DNA of 64,000 bases from positions 950,558-1,014,557 of the forward strand of contig JAIOUW010000002.1 in assembly GCA_019931105.1 (NCBI GenBank). Reading direction: 5' to 3'. A program made the position numbers and the translations under genes. The stretch is from Flavobacteriaceae bacterium NBU2977. Lineage in GTDB: Bacteria; Bacteroidota; Bacteroidia; Flavobacteriales; Flavobacteriaceae. The notes under the pieces were generated by a model. It was not told where the DNA came from. It did not search any database and was given only the letters and a program-made list of their open reading frames with translations. This document shows positions 34,804 through 42,795 of this stretch, in pieces (the first letter of the stretch is position 1; every line of letters begins with the position of its first letter).

Positions 34804-35343
34804 TCAATCACTATTTTCAGGAACTTTGCCCTTTACTCCTTTAAAAAAAGATTTATAACCTTTGAAGTCGGCATCCTTATCATCGGTGGTCAAATAGGGA
34901 CTTGAAATTTTCACTTCTTTTCGACCATAGTCAAAGGCCACCATAACTATGGGTACATTGGCCGTTTTGGCGATGTAATAAAATCCTGTTTTCCACTCGG
35001 TGACCTTTTTGCGGGTACCTTCGGGGGCCAAGGTAAGGTGTATCTTCTTCGAATTTTTTATCAGCTCGGCGCACGCGGCCACAAAATTATTGCTCTTGCT
35101 GCGATCAATTGGCATACCGCCCATTCGCCTAAAATACCAGCCCCATGGCCACTTGAACAAACTTTTTTTGCCCACATAGTTAAACTCTTCGTTCAAAACC
35201 CTGCGCACAAGAAGTCCTAGAAAAAAATCAACGTTGCTCGTATGCGGTACCACGATGACGACACACTTATCTATTTGCGGAAATTCACCGACCAATTTCC
35301 ATCCCATTAATTTATAATAGATAAATTTGGCCAACTTGTACAT
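34804..35343 (-). CDS. Lysophospholipid acyltransferase family protein (PlsC-like)
   Basis: 179 residues. The catalytic H-x4-D block is HTSNVDFFLG (about residues 33-42). The second block is GGMPIDRSKSNN, and the third is LAPEGTRKKVTEWKTGFYYIA (EGTR with the acyl acceptor-binding Arg). These are the motifs of glycerol-phosphate and lipid A-type acyltransferases. The protein is short and lacks clear transmembrane helices, like the small Bacteroidota members. It is the last gene of the leftward operon containing kdsB and a KdnB-like dehydrogenase, so a role in outer-membrane lipid or LPS modification is plausible (inference). Confidence 0.85.
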   Translation of the reverse strand: MYKLAKFIYYKLMGWKLVGEFPQIDKCVVIVVPHTSNVDFFLGLLVRRVLNEEFNYVGKKSLFKWPWGWYFRRMGGMPIDRSKSNNFVAACAELIKNSKKIHLTLAPEGTRKKVTEWKTGFYYIAKTANVPIVMVAFDYGRKEVKISSPYLTTDDKDADFKGYKSFFKGVKGKVPENSD

Positions 35344-35407
35344 AGTTATCGAATCTGTAAAATGGTCAACGGTTCTTGGTTAGGGCAATAAAATAGGTGA
35401 ACAGATA

Positions 35408-36499
35408 CTATATTTTCTGATAAATGGCCCTTAATTTCTCAGGTGTAATCGTTTTTTGCCAATTTGAACCCAAGGCATTCTCCCAAAGGGGTTCCATGCT
35501 CAGGGCCACATTGATCATCGTTTCAAAGTCGCTTTCGCTCAATGTGGCGCATATGTTTTTAGGCAATTGAATTCTATGCTTTTTCAACATCGTGTCGAAA
35601 AGGGCGACACCGTCGGGATAGAATTCATCCAAATGTTTAAAAACCAAACAGTTGCCTATGCCATGTTTTACCCCCAACAAATAACCAAGTCCATAACTCA
35701 TGGCATGCGCAACGCCAACTTGGGAATACGCAATGCTCATGCCACCATGCCATGAGGCCATCATCAATTTATCTCGAGATTCGGAAGGGGAAAGGTCACC
35801 CAAAAAGACCTCTTTGCAAAGTTCCAAGGCCTTTTCGCCATAGCTTTGGCTGAAAGCGTTCAAATATGTACCATTGAGCGATTCTATACAGTGGATGTAA
35901 CAATCCATGCCTGTGTAGAACCACTGCTCTTTCCCGACACCTTTGGTAAGTTCGGGATCTAATAATACCTGGTCGAAAGTCGTATAATCTGAATTGATCC
36001 CTAATTTCTTTTCAGGGCCCAGAAGTACCGTAGTTCTAGATACCTCGGCACCTGTTCCACTAATGGTGGGAATGCCCACATGATAGATTGAAGGTCGATG
36101 GACCAAGTCCCATCCTTGATACTCACAGGCACTACCTTTATTGGTCAGCATGATAGCGACGGCTTTCGCCAGATCGAGTAAGGTACCCCCACCAATACCC
36201 ACTATACCCGATGGAAGTTCGGTGAATTCATCCCTTAACCTTTTCACGATGGCATCTACCTGTATGGTCTTAGGTTCTTCATCGGCAGAGATAAAAATAA
36301 TTTGGTCATTGAATATTACCGGTAGTCGATCGATCAGGCCTGTTCCTTCAAAAACATCATCGACCAAGAAAATGAAAGGAGCTTCGGAATGGTTTCTTCT
36401 AGGCATTAGAATTTCACCTAATTGATCAAAACTTCCATTGCCAAAAACAACCCTGGGCACCATTGGAAAGTTTCGATACTTCTTTTGCGAAATGCTCAT
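35408..36499 (-). CDS. Iron-containing alcohol dehydrogenase, likely Kdo 8-oxidase (KdnB-like)
   Basis: 363 residues from the ATG at 36499; a second ATG at 36532 would add 11 residues, but AAGGAG and CGGAG lie just before the inner start. The NAD-binding motif is VGIGGGTLLDLAKAVA (about residues 95-110). Metal ligands of the group III dehydrogenase fold are visible as DCYIHCIESL (Asp, His), HAMSYGLG (His) and VKHGIGN (His). VPRVVFGNGSF at the N-terminus and the position two genes behind kdsB fit KdnB, which in Shewanella oxidises C8 of Kdo before amination by KdnA. KdnA (a DegT-type aminotransferase) is not in the window, so the exact role is inferred from context. Confidence 0.8.
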   Translation of the reverse strand: MSISQKKYRNFPMVPRVVFGNGSFDQLGEILMPRRNHSEAPFIFLVDDVFEGTGLIDRLPVIFNDQIIFISADEEPKTIQVDAIVKRLRDEFTELPSGIVGIGGGTLLDLAKAVAIMLTNKGSACEYQGWDLVHRPSIYHVGIPTISGTGAEVSRTTVLLGPEKKLGINSDYTTFDQVLLDPELTKGVGKEQWFYTGMDCYIHCIESLNGTYLNAFSQSYGEKALELCKEVFLGDLSPSESRDKLMMASWHGGMSIAYSQVGVAHAMSYGLGYLLGVKHGIGNCLVFKHLDEFYPDGVALFDTMLKKHRIQLPKNICATLSESDFETMINVALSMEPLWENALGSNWQKTITPEKLRAIYQKI

Positions 36500-36540
36500 T
36501 TTATTTGCTCCGATCTCCTTTTTTATATGCATAATACTAT

Positions 36541-37239
36541 TTACAAATGTGATGCAATATCTTTTAAACTATTGACCGTCAAATAATTATTGTTTTGTTC
36601 TTCAACAGGTACTTCTTCGTGTTGCCAAGTCGTATGAAAAGGAATATGGATCGCCTGTGCCCCGATTCTGGTAATAGGCAGCACATCGGACTTCAAGGAA
36701 TTGCCTATCATCAAAAACTCTTTGACATCGATTTTTAAATGGTCAAGCAAATTTAGGTAGTTTTCTTCTTTCTTATCGCTCAGTACCTCGACGTGATGAA
36801 AATATTCCGACAATCCGGATCGCTCAAGTTTTCGTTCTTGATCCAATAGATCGCCCTTCGTCAAAACGATCAATCGGTATTTATCCTTTAATTGTTCCAA
36901 TACTTCCTTGACACCCTCGAGCAATTCCACCGGATGTGAGATCATCTTTTTACCTAGATTCAAAATTTCGCCAATCGTTGCTTGCGAAATCTTGTTATTT
37001 GAAATATCCAGGGCCGATTCGATCATCGAAAGCATAAAACCTTTAATACCGTAGCCGTATAAATCCAGATTTTTGATTTCAACCTTGAACAGTTCTTGGT
37101 CGATCTTATTCTTGGTTTCATAGGCATCCAACAATTCAGCGAACTTTTCTTCGGTTTCCCTAAAATAGGTTTCATTGACCCATAAGGTGTCATCGGCATC
37201 AAAACCGATGACCTTGATCATGCTGTAATCTATTTCCAT
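36541..37239 (-). CDS. HAD-superfamily hydrolase
   Basis: 232 residues, cytosolic. Motif I is GFDADDTLW (nucleophile and acid Asp, near residue 12), motif II is IVLTKGD, and the C-terminal motif is [14 protein letters not shown] (Lys/Asp). The alpha-helical cap of subfamily I lies between motifs I and II. It is not KdsC, which is shorter and lacks such a cap. The gene overlaps the end of kdsB by 10 bases and is followed nine bases later by the dehydrogenase region, so it belongs to the kdsB operon. A phosphatase role in the sugar-acid pathway is possible; the substrate is unknown. A Met seven codons in (37221) is an alternative start. Confidence 0.85.
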   Translation of the reverse strand: MEIDYSMIKVIGFDADDTLWVNETYFRETEEKFAELLDAYETKNKIDQELFKVEIKNLDLYGYGIKGFMLSMIESALDISNNKISQATIGEILNLGKKMISHPVELLEGVKEVLEQLKDKYRLIVLTKGDLLDQERKLERSGLSEYFHHVEVLSDKKEENYLNLLDHLKIDVKEFLMIGNSLKSDVLPITRIGAQAIHIPFHTTWQHEEVPVEEQNNNYLTVNSLKDIASHL

Positions 37240-37958
37240 ACTTCTTGCGCCCTCTTTAGGTCTTCAGGCGTATCTATTTCAATGCCCGAAACGGTGGTCT
37301 CAACCATTTTGATCTTTTTACCATATTCCAAATAACGGATCGCCTCTATTTTTTCCGTTGCCTCCAACGGCAACATCGGTAATTGTTGAAAAGCCATCAA
37401 AGCACTTTTTCTGAACGCATAGATACCTTTATGTTTGAAATATCTTGCTTTGGCTTCCGTAGATCGAGGATAGGGAATCGGTGACCTTGAAAAATAAAGT
37501 GCAAAATTTCTGTTGTCGACAATTACCTTGACCGTATTAGGGTTTTGTATCTCATCTTCATCGGTTATGCGCACCATCAATGAGGCCAAATCGATTTCAT
37601 GTTCCGTGTCCCCTTCAAAAACCTCCAAAACGGCTGATAAACTGGCTTTTTCGGTAAAAGGCTCATCACCCTGCACGTTCACAATGATATCCACATCCAT
37701 GTCGGCTACGGCCTCTGCAATTCTATCACTGCCACAATCATGTTCTTTCTTGCTCATGATGGCCTTACCTCCGGCATCGGTAACCGTCTCAAAAATAACG
37801 GGACTATCGGTAACCACATAGACCTCATCGAACAGTCCAGTCTTTGCGGCCGCCTCATAGGTTCGCACAATTACAGGTTTACCCGACAGGTCTTGCATCA
37901 ACTTTGCCGGGAAACGTGAGGCGGCATAGCGCGCCGGAATCATTGCAATAATCTTCAC
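37230..37958 (-). CDS. kdsB: 3-deoxy-manno-octulosonate cytidylyltransferase
   Basis: Activates Kdo (or an 8-modified Kdo) with CTP to CMP-Kdo for the lipopolysaccharide inner core. At 242 residues it has normal length. The N-terminus [20 protein letters not shown] contains the CTP-binding loop; [17 protein letters not shown] and [10 protein letters not shown] are conserved family blocks. It follows the DUF4126 gene by 19 bases and overlaps the HAD hydrolase gene. With a KdnB-like dehydrogenase in the operon, the natural substrate may be 8-amino-8-deoxy-Kdo (inference). Confidence 0.96.
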   Translation of the reverse strand: MKIIAMIPARYAASRFPAKLMQDLSGKPVIVRTYEAAAKTGLFDEVYVVTDSPVIFETVTDAGGKAIMSKKEHDCGSDRIAEAVADMDVDIIVNVQGDEPFTEKASLSAVLEVFEGDTEHEIDLASLMVRITDEDEIQNPNTVKVIVDNRNFALYFSRSPIPYPRSTEAKARYFKHKGIYAFRKSALMAFQQLPMLPLEATEKIEAIRYLEYGKKIKMVETTVSGIEIDTPEDLKRAQEVWK

Positions 37959-37977
37959 TTTATTCCACAGATTTATA

Positions 37978-38547
37978 TTAGGGCCTCGTCTTGGGCCTAA
38001 GTTTTCGATAGATCAAAAAAATGATAATCAAGATAATTATCACCATAACGATGGCCAAAACTGGTGCAAAAATTGATGCCGCCGTTACCGCCAATGCGGT
38101 ACCGGTCTCAACTGTCGATACGACCGGATTGCCCAATCCCCCGGTAGTGGCCGTAGAAGCCATTCTTCCCGCAGCACCGGCACCTTTAATTGCGGTTGCC
38201 GTGCCCCCGCCTGCAATAATGGCCAATGACCAGGTAACCACGGGGTCTAAATTTGCGACGGTCGAAACCATTACGGCCGTACCTGCAATTGCGGCCAATG
38301 GAACCGCAAAACTATCCAACAAATTATCGACCCATGGAATGAAGTAGGCGAAAATTTCAACTACCGTAGCAACGCCAAGCGTTATGACAGCGGCCAGACT
38401 GCCGATCCATTGCCAACTTTCATTTAGCTCCCAAACATTGAAATACGAGGCTAGACTAAGCGCAAAAAGTGGTAGGAAAACCCTAAAACCGACCGATGCC
38501 GCCAAACCCACTCCCAAAAAAATACTGATAATCGTCTCAGACGTCAT
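37978..38547 (-). CDS. DUF4126 integral membrane protein
   Basis: 189 residues with about five hydrophobic helices and conspicuous Gly/Ala-rich segments ([29 protein letters not shown]). The N-terminal [22 protein letters not shown] is typical of DUF4126. The last helix is purely aliphatic and is followed by a basic tail ([10 protein letters not shown]) facing the cytoplasm. The function of the family is unknown. It lies between the helicase gene (30 bases upstream) and kdsB (19 bases downstream), and the association may be positional only. Confidence 0.85.
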   Translation of the reverse strand: MTSETIISIFLGVGLAASVGFRVFLPLFALSLASYFNVWELNESWQWIGSLAAVITLGVATVVEIFAYFIPWVDNLLDSFAVPLAAIAGTAVMVSTVANLDPVVTWSLAIIAGGGTATAIKGAGAAGRMASTATTGGLGNPVVSTVETGTALAVTAASIFAPVLAIVMVIIILIIIFLIYRKLRPKTRP

Positions 38548-38577
38548 AAAAAAAGTTTGAACTAAAATAAACTATTG

Positions 38578-40011
38578 TCAGTCAACAAAAAAATCATCCT
38601 TAAAACCGATGAGATAAAGCTTGTTCTTGGCACGGGTAACAGCCGTATACAACCAACGAAGGTACTCTTTGTCCACCCCATTAGGCAAGTACGGTTGCTC
38701 GACAAAAACCGTACCCCACTGCCCTCCTTGAGATTTATGGCAAGTTATGGCATATGAGAACTTTACCTGTAATGAATTGAAGTATTTATTGTTCTTGACC
38801 GCCAAGAACTTTTTGTACTTTGATTTCTCGCTTTCGTAGTCTTTCATCACTTCCTGATAAAGGCGATTACCATCTTCGTAAGACAATGAGGGCGTCACGG
38901 CCTTGACCGTGTCTAGCAATAAAACCGTTTCAAAAGGTTTTTGATTGGGGTAGTCGACCATTTTTACCCCTACCTCGGCAAATCGAAAGCCATATAGTTC
39001 TTTTATCGCAAATATTTCCAGCACCTCTAAGATATCACCATTAGCGATAAAGCCCGCTTCTGAATTGGGTTTCAACCAAAAATAATTGTTCTTCACCACC
39101 ATCATATAATCGCCCACGGCGAGTTCATGTTCAAGATATAAAATACGATTGCGTATGTTCTCATTGTAAAGGTTGGCGCGTTTGTTCGAACGGACAATAA
39201 ACGTCGTTTCCTCTTTTCCGTTCACCGCGTACGATTCTTCGATCGCCTCCAATATTTCACCGCCATCAATAAGCCTTACGATGTCTTTGTAGGGCGCCAC
39301 ATCGAATCTAAATACATCGAAAAAATTATGCTGCAGCTGTTCCCTTAACAAAGTTGCATTGACCAAAATGCCCGAATCTTCTTCTTGCCTGACCACCTCG
39401 TCCAGTTCGAGCCTGACGACTTCCTTATTATAGTTCATCGACAGCTTGTCACGATCTAGTGCCGGACTCAAATCTAAGTGGACCGGGGGTAGCTGCGCCT
39501 TATCGCCTATCAAGATCAGTTTGCAATTGTGCCCTGAATAAACGAACATCAAAAGGTCGTCCAACAAAGACCCGTTCTCGAAAAGTTTAGAATCTGCCGG
39601 GGTATCGGGGATCATCGAAGCTTCGTCGACAATGAAAATCGTATTGCGGTGTTTGTTAGGTGCCAAAACAAACTGCACCGCTCCCCCTTTTTGTTTTTTC
39701 GGGAAGTATATTTTTCTGTGGATGGTAAAGGCCTGAGTATTGGAGTAGTTCGACATTACTTTTGCCGCCCGTCCGGTCGGGGCCATCAGTACCGCTTTCT
39801 TGGAAGTTTTCCAAAGAGAATTCACCAATGTGCCGACAATCGTTGTTTTACCGGTTCCCGCGTACCCTTCCAATAAAAAAAGGTCGTTAGGGTTTTTAGA
39901 TAGAACGAACGTCGCTAACTTTTGCAAGGCCACCGATTGTTTGTCAGTCGGTCGGTGCGGGAACTTTTCCTCAAGTATGTTATAAAAATTTGTTTCGGTC
40001 AAATTGGCCAT
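38578..40011 (-). CDS. RecD-like ATP-dependent DNA helicase (superfamily 1)
   Basis: 477 residues. The Walker A motif is LEGYAGTGKTTIVG (about residue 50), motif II (Walker B) is TIFIVDEASMIPD, and motif III follows as LILIGDKAQLPPV. The C-terminal UvrD-like motifs are SYAITCHKSQGGQWGTVFVE and WLYTAVTRAKNKLYLIG. This is the short RecD2/TraA-like helicase common in Bacteroidota, without RecBC partners, probably acting in DNA repair or replication restart. A promoter -7 element ends only seven bases before the ATG, so its mRNA may have almost no leader. It is first in a six-gene leftward operon. Confidence 0.9.
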   Translation of the reverse strand: MANLTETNFYNILEEKFPHRPTDKQSVALQKLATFVLSKNPNDLFLLEGYAGTGKTTIVGTLVNSLWKTSKKAVLMAPTGRAAKVMSNYSNTQAFTIHRKIYFPKKQKGGAVQFVLAPNKHRNTIFIVDEASMIPDTPADSKLFENGSLLDDLLMFVYSGHNCKLILIGDKAQLPPVHLDLSPALDRDKLSMNYNKEVVRLELDEVVRQEEDSGILVNATLLREQLQHNFFDVFRFDVAPYKDIVRLIDGGEILEAIEESYAVNGKEETTFIVRSNKRANLYNENIRNRILYLEHELAVGDYMMVVKNNYFWLKPNSEAGFIANGDILEVLEIFAIKELYGFRFAEVGVKMVDYPNQKPFETVLLLDTVKAVTPSLSYEDGNRLYQEVMKDYESEKSKYKKFLAVKNNKYFNSLQVKFSYAITCHKSQGGQWGTVFVEQPYLPNGVDKEYLRWLYTAVTRAKNKLYLIGFKDDFFVD

Positions 40012-40018
40012 ATTGAAC

Positions 40019-40026
40019 CAAATATA
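40019..40026 (-). promoter_or_regulatory. -7 promoter element of the helicase-kdsB operon
   Basis: TATATTTG on the minus strand fits TAnnTTTG; its last base is seven bases before the helicase ATG. No -33 TTG was found at the normal distance. Confidence 0.45.
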
Positions 40027-40231
40027 GTCATGATTTAGAAGTAAATGTTTCCGTATGCCCGAAATATCTTAATCAAACCTACTTCGTCGTTTGAGAATTC
40101 AAGGGATCATAAAGAGAATTGAAAAAAACCTCAATACGTCCTAAAAAACAAATGTTTACCGCGATATTTAGACCCGAAAATCCCACATCCAAATCAGGCC
40201 TTAAAAAATTAGGCAGTTTCCAAAAAAATTG

Positions 40232-40239
40232 TAGATTTG
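40232..40239 (+). promoter_or_regulatory. -7 promoter element of the 40273 operon
   Basis: TAGATTTG (TAnnTTTG) lies 33 bases before the ATG, with TTA in place of TTG 20 bases further upstream. Confidence 0.5.
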
Positions 40240-40272
40240 TGTCAACCGCTAAATTAAACAAACACTTAAGAA

Positions 40273-40923
40273 ATGAAGACCATAATTCAAATTGTACTTT
40301 GGATTGCTTGTATCGGTTTAGGATACATGATCTACAACTCTGTAACTGGCCCTATCAAGTTCAACGAGGTGAAGCAAGAACGCTATTCAAAGGTCATTGC
40401 CAAACTTAATGACATCAAGAATTCCCAGGAGGCCTACAAAACGGTCAATAAAAGGTACGCCAAAGATTTTCAATCGCTCATTAGCTTTGTTGATACCGGT
40501 AATTATACAATTACCCAGCAAAAAGATTCGTCTTTCATGCGGTACGACAAGAACTATCAGATCGACCTCCAAGTCGATACGGTCTTGATCGATACTTTGG
40601 GCTTCGTTTCGGTCAAGGATTCCCTTTTTAAGAATGATGATCGCTATAAAAGTATGATGAACGTACCCGATGCCCTGAACGGGGAGAAATTCGAGATGAA
40701 AGCCGATATTATAGATAAGGGCGGTTATCGGGCACCGGTATTTGAGGCCAAAGTTGCCAAGAATGTCGTGTTGCATGATCAGCCTTCAGATTTGTTATCG
40801 CGTGAAAATGCCCAGATAAGTGTTGAAGAGGTCAACGGAAGTGAAATAAAAGTAGGGTCACTGACCGAAGTGAGCACAAGTGGAAACTGGCCACCGATCT
40901 ATGACAAAAAAGATAACAAATAA
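40273..40923 (+). CDS. Conserved membrane-anchored protein of unknown function
   Basis: 216 residues with one N-terminal hydrophobic segment (IIQIVLWIACIGLGYMIYNSV, residues 3-23) without an obvious cleavage site, so it is probably anchored in the inner membrane. An amphipathic helical stretch follows (about 30-70), then a periplasmic part with no known motif. Its 3' end overlaps the DUF3822 start by 23 bases, and rsmD follows, an arrangement that appears to be conserved in flavobacteria from memory. It cannot be assigned a function. Confidence 0.75.
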   Translation: MKTIIQIVLWIACIGLGYMIYNSVTGPIKFNEVKQERYSKVIAKLNDIKNSQEAYKTVNKRYAKDFQSLISFVDTGNYTITQQKDSSFMRYDKNYQIDLQVDTVLIDTLGFVSVKDSLFKNDDRYKSMMNVPDALNGEKFEMKADIIDKGGYRAPVFEAKVAKNVVLHDQPSDLLSRENAQISVEEVNGSEIKVGSLTEVSTSGNWPPIYDKKDNK

Positions 40924-41734
40924 TACTGCCGCCCAAGCAGCGGATACGTTTGAAAAACTGTCCATTCAGGTTAGCTTGAATGGACTTTCTTTTTGTATTC
41001 TCGATACCATTGCCAATACTATTCTTGATGCCCAGAACTCGGTTTTCGAAAATGAACAGCCTCCGCATGAGCTGCACAATAGGCTAAGGCAATTCTTAAA
41101 GGCCCACAAAATTGACGAAAAAAGGTTTTGTGAAGTTGTGGTCATTCACAGAAACCCTATGTTCAGCTTGGTTCCTCGCCCGCTCTTCGAAAAAAATGAA
41201 TTGGCCAATTATTTAAAGTTCAACACAAAAATATTAGCGGGCGACCAAATCGTACACGACGAAGTTCCGAACCATGAAATCGTCAATGTCTATATTCCAT
41301 TTTCGAACGTCAACAACTATATTTTCGATCTATACGGCGAGTTTGAATTTCAGCACAATGCCACTATTACCATAAACTCTTTATTGAATGAACAAAAAGG
41401 AACCAAGGACATCATCTGTTATGTCAATGTAGGGTATCGGCAAATGGATGTTGCCATCATTTCAAACAGAAGGCTTTTATTATACAACAGTTTTGATTTC
41501 TATACAAAGGAAGATTTTATCTATTATCTGCTGTTCGCCCTAGAGCAGTTAAAATTAGATCCGCATTTAGTGCCCCTTAAACTTTTTGGAACTGTGGAAG
41601 AGGGTGATGAAATCTATGAACTATGTTTTAGGTATATCAAAAATGTTTCCGTTTTTGTTCCTTCAAAACGCAACTACCCCGTTTTTGACCCGAAAGAAGC
41701 AAGTATCGATTTTACCATTTTAAGTACCCTTTAA
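40901..41734 (+). CDS. DUF3822 family protein
   Basis: 277 residues from the ATG at 40901; an upstream GTG at 40880 lies deep inside the preceding gene and was not used. The protein has the look of an actin/FtsA-like or type IV pilus-type ATPase fold fragment: LSIQVSLNGLSFCILD at the start and ICYVNVGYRQMDVAIISNRRLLLYNSF in the middle resemble phosphate-binding beta-hairpins. DUF3822 is a Bacteroidota family without known function that is regularly encoded just upstream of rsmD, as here (its stop overlaps the rsmD ATG by one base). Confidence 0.85.
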   Translation: MTKKITNNTAAQAADTFEKLSIQVSLNGLSFCILDTIANTILDAQNSVFENEQPPHELHNRLRQFLKAHKIDEKRFCEVVVIHRNPMFSLVPRPLFEKNELANYLKFNTKILAGDQIVHDEVPNHEIVNVYIPFSNVNNYIFDLYGEFEFQHNATITINSLLNEQKGTKDIICYVNVGYRQMDVAIISNRRLLLYNSFDFYTKEDFIYYLLFALEQLKLDPHLVPLKLFGTVEEGDEIYELCFRYIKNVSVFVPSKRNYPVFDPKEASIDFTILSTL

Positions 41735-42282
41735 TGCGCATAATTTCAGGAATACATAAAGGGAGACGGCTAATCGCCCCTAAAAACCTACCTGTACGAC
41801 CTACCACCGATATGGCCAAAGAAGGGCTTTTCAATATTCTCAACAACGAGTATTATTTTGGCGACCTCAAGGTACTCGACCTTTTTGCCGGAACAGGAAA
41901 TATCAGTTATGAATTTGCCAGTAGAGGTGTCGAGCGGATCATGGCCGTCGACGACCACAAGGGGTGTATAAACTTTATCTCAAAAACATCGGAACAGCTC
42001 GATTTAGCGATTACCCCGCTAAAAAGTAATGTTTTTTCTTTTTTGCAAAAGACCACCGAAAAATTCGACATAGTTTTTGGCGATCCGCCATACGATATGG
42101 CCCTAGAAGATTTTGAGCGCATCGTTCGATCAATCTTTACCAAAAATCTAATATTGAATGATGGGGTATTGATTTTAGAACATGCCAAGCAAACGGATCT
42201 ATCGCGATTGCCACAATTCAGGAATGCCAGGAAATACGGAGGAAGTGTTTTTAGTTTTTTCGTTCCTCAAGAACCTAATTAA
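41734..42282 (+). CDS. rsmD: 16S rRNA (guanine966-N2)-methyltransferase
   Basis: A SAM-dependent enzyme that methylates G966 of 16S rRNA in the 30S subunit. At 182 residues it is normal in length. The N-terminus MRIISGIHKGRRL is that of RsmD, with RPTTDMAKEGLFNIL, the SAM loop VLDLFAGTGNISYEFASRG and the catalytic VFGDPPYDM (DPPY). It is translationally coupled to the DUF3822 gene. Confidence 0.96.
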   Translation: MRIISGIHKGRRLIAPKNLPVRPTTDMAKEGLFNILNNEYYFGDLKVLDLFAGTGNISYEFASRGVERIMAVDDHKGCINFISKTSEQLDLAITPLKSNVFSFLQKTTEKFDIVFGDPPYDMALEDFERIVRSIFTKNLILNDGVLILEHAKQTDLSRLPQFRNARKYGGSVFSFFVPQEPN

Positions 42283-42348
42283 AGGGTCTTGCGAAATCCT
42301 GTAATCAAAACTCCCCGCCCTAAGGAAGTCATCGAAACATTTCATTAA

Positions 42349-42676
42349 AAAAGCAGGCCATAAGCCGGATTCTGTTTCCGTTTGAAACGGACCCCTATCA
42401 TTTATCTAGGCCCTAGGTTGCCCCAAGGCTCGAACCGCCTACCCTTCGGCTCGGGCGTGCAACCCTCTTCCGTCCCGATAACTATCCGGGTCGAAACACC
42501 GATTTACATGACGTTTCACCATATAGAGTTTACCTGATTTCACTACAGCCGAACTGTACTTGCTTTCTGTTGCACTGGTCCTCGCCTTACGACGGACGGG
42601 CGTTACCCGCTATATTGCACTTTGGTGTCCGGACTTTCCTCTCCCATCAATATGGGAGCGATAAGGTGGCCTGCTT
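42349..42676 (-). ncRNA. rnpB: RNase P RNA, class A
   Basis: The RNA subunit of RNase P, which cuts the 5' leader from tRNA precursors. On the minus strand it begins AAGCAGGCCACC and ends GGCCTGCTT followed by a T-run: these ends pair to form helix P1 and at the same time the terminator. The universal blocks are visible: GAGGAAAGTCCGGACACC near the 5' end, and ACAGAATCCGGCTTAT at the 3' end. The conserved middle AGTGCAACAGAAAGCAA is also present. The -7 element at 42682-42689 predicts initiation about six bases downstream, at or near 42676. At about 328 bases the length is normal. It is convergent with rsmD and divergent from dnaX. Confidence 0.95.
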
Positions 42677-42681
42677 GGCCG

Positions 42682-42689
42682 CAAAGTTA
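42682..42689 (-). promoter_or_regulatory. -7 promoter element of rnpB
   Basis: TAACTTTG on the minus strand fits TAnnTTTG and ends six bases before the first base of helix P1 of the RNase P RNA, the expected distance to the transcription start. Confidence 0.6.
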
Positions 42690-42754
42690 CGGCAATTGTT
42701 GATAAATAAGTTGGTAAACCACCCCAAATGAAGGGTTATGTACATTCCGATTTT

Positions 42755-42762
42755 TATATTTG
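42755..42762 (+). promoter_or_regulatory. -7 promoter element of dnaX
   Basis: TATATTTG on the plus strand, 33 bases before the TTG start codon of dnaX; there is no clear -33 TTG. Confidence 0.45.
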
Positions 42763-42795
42763 TATTTGCACTGGAAATAGTCAAAAACAAACGTA

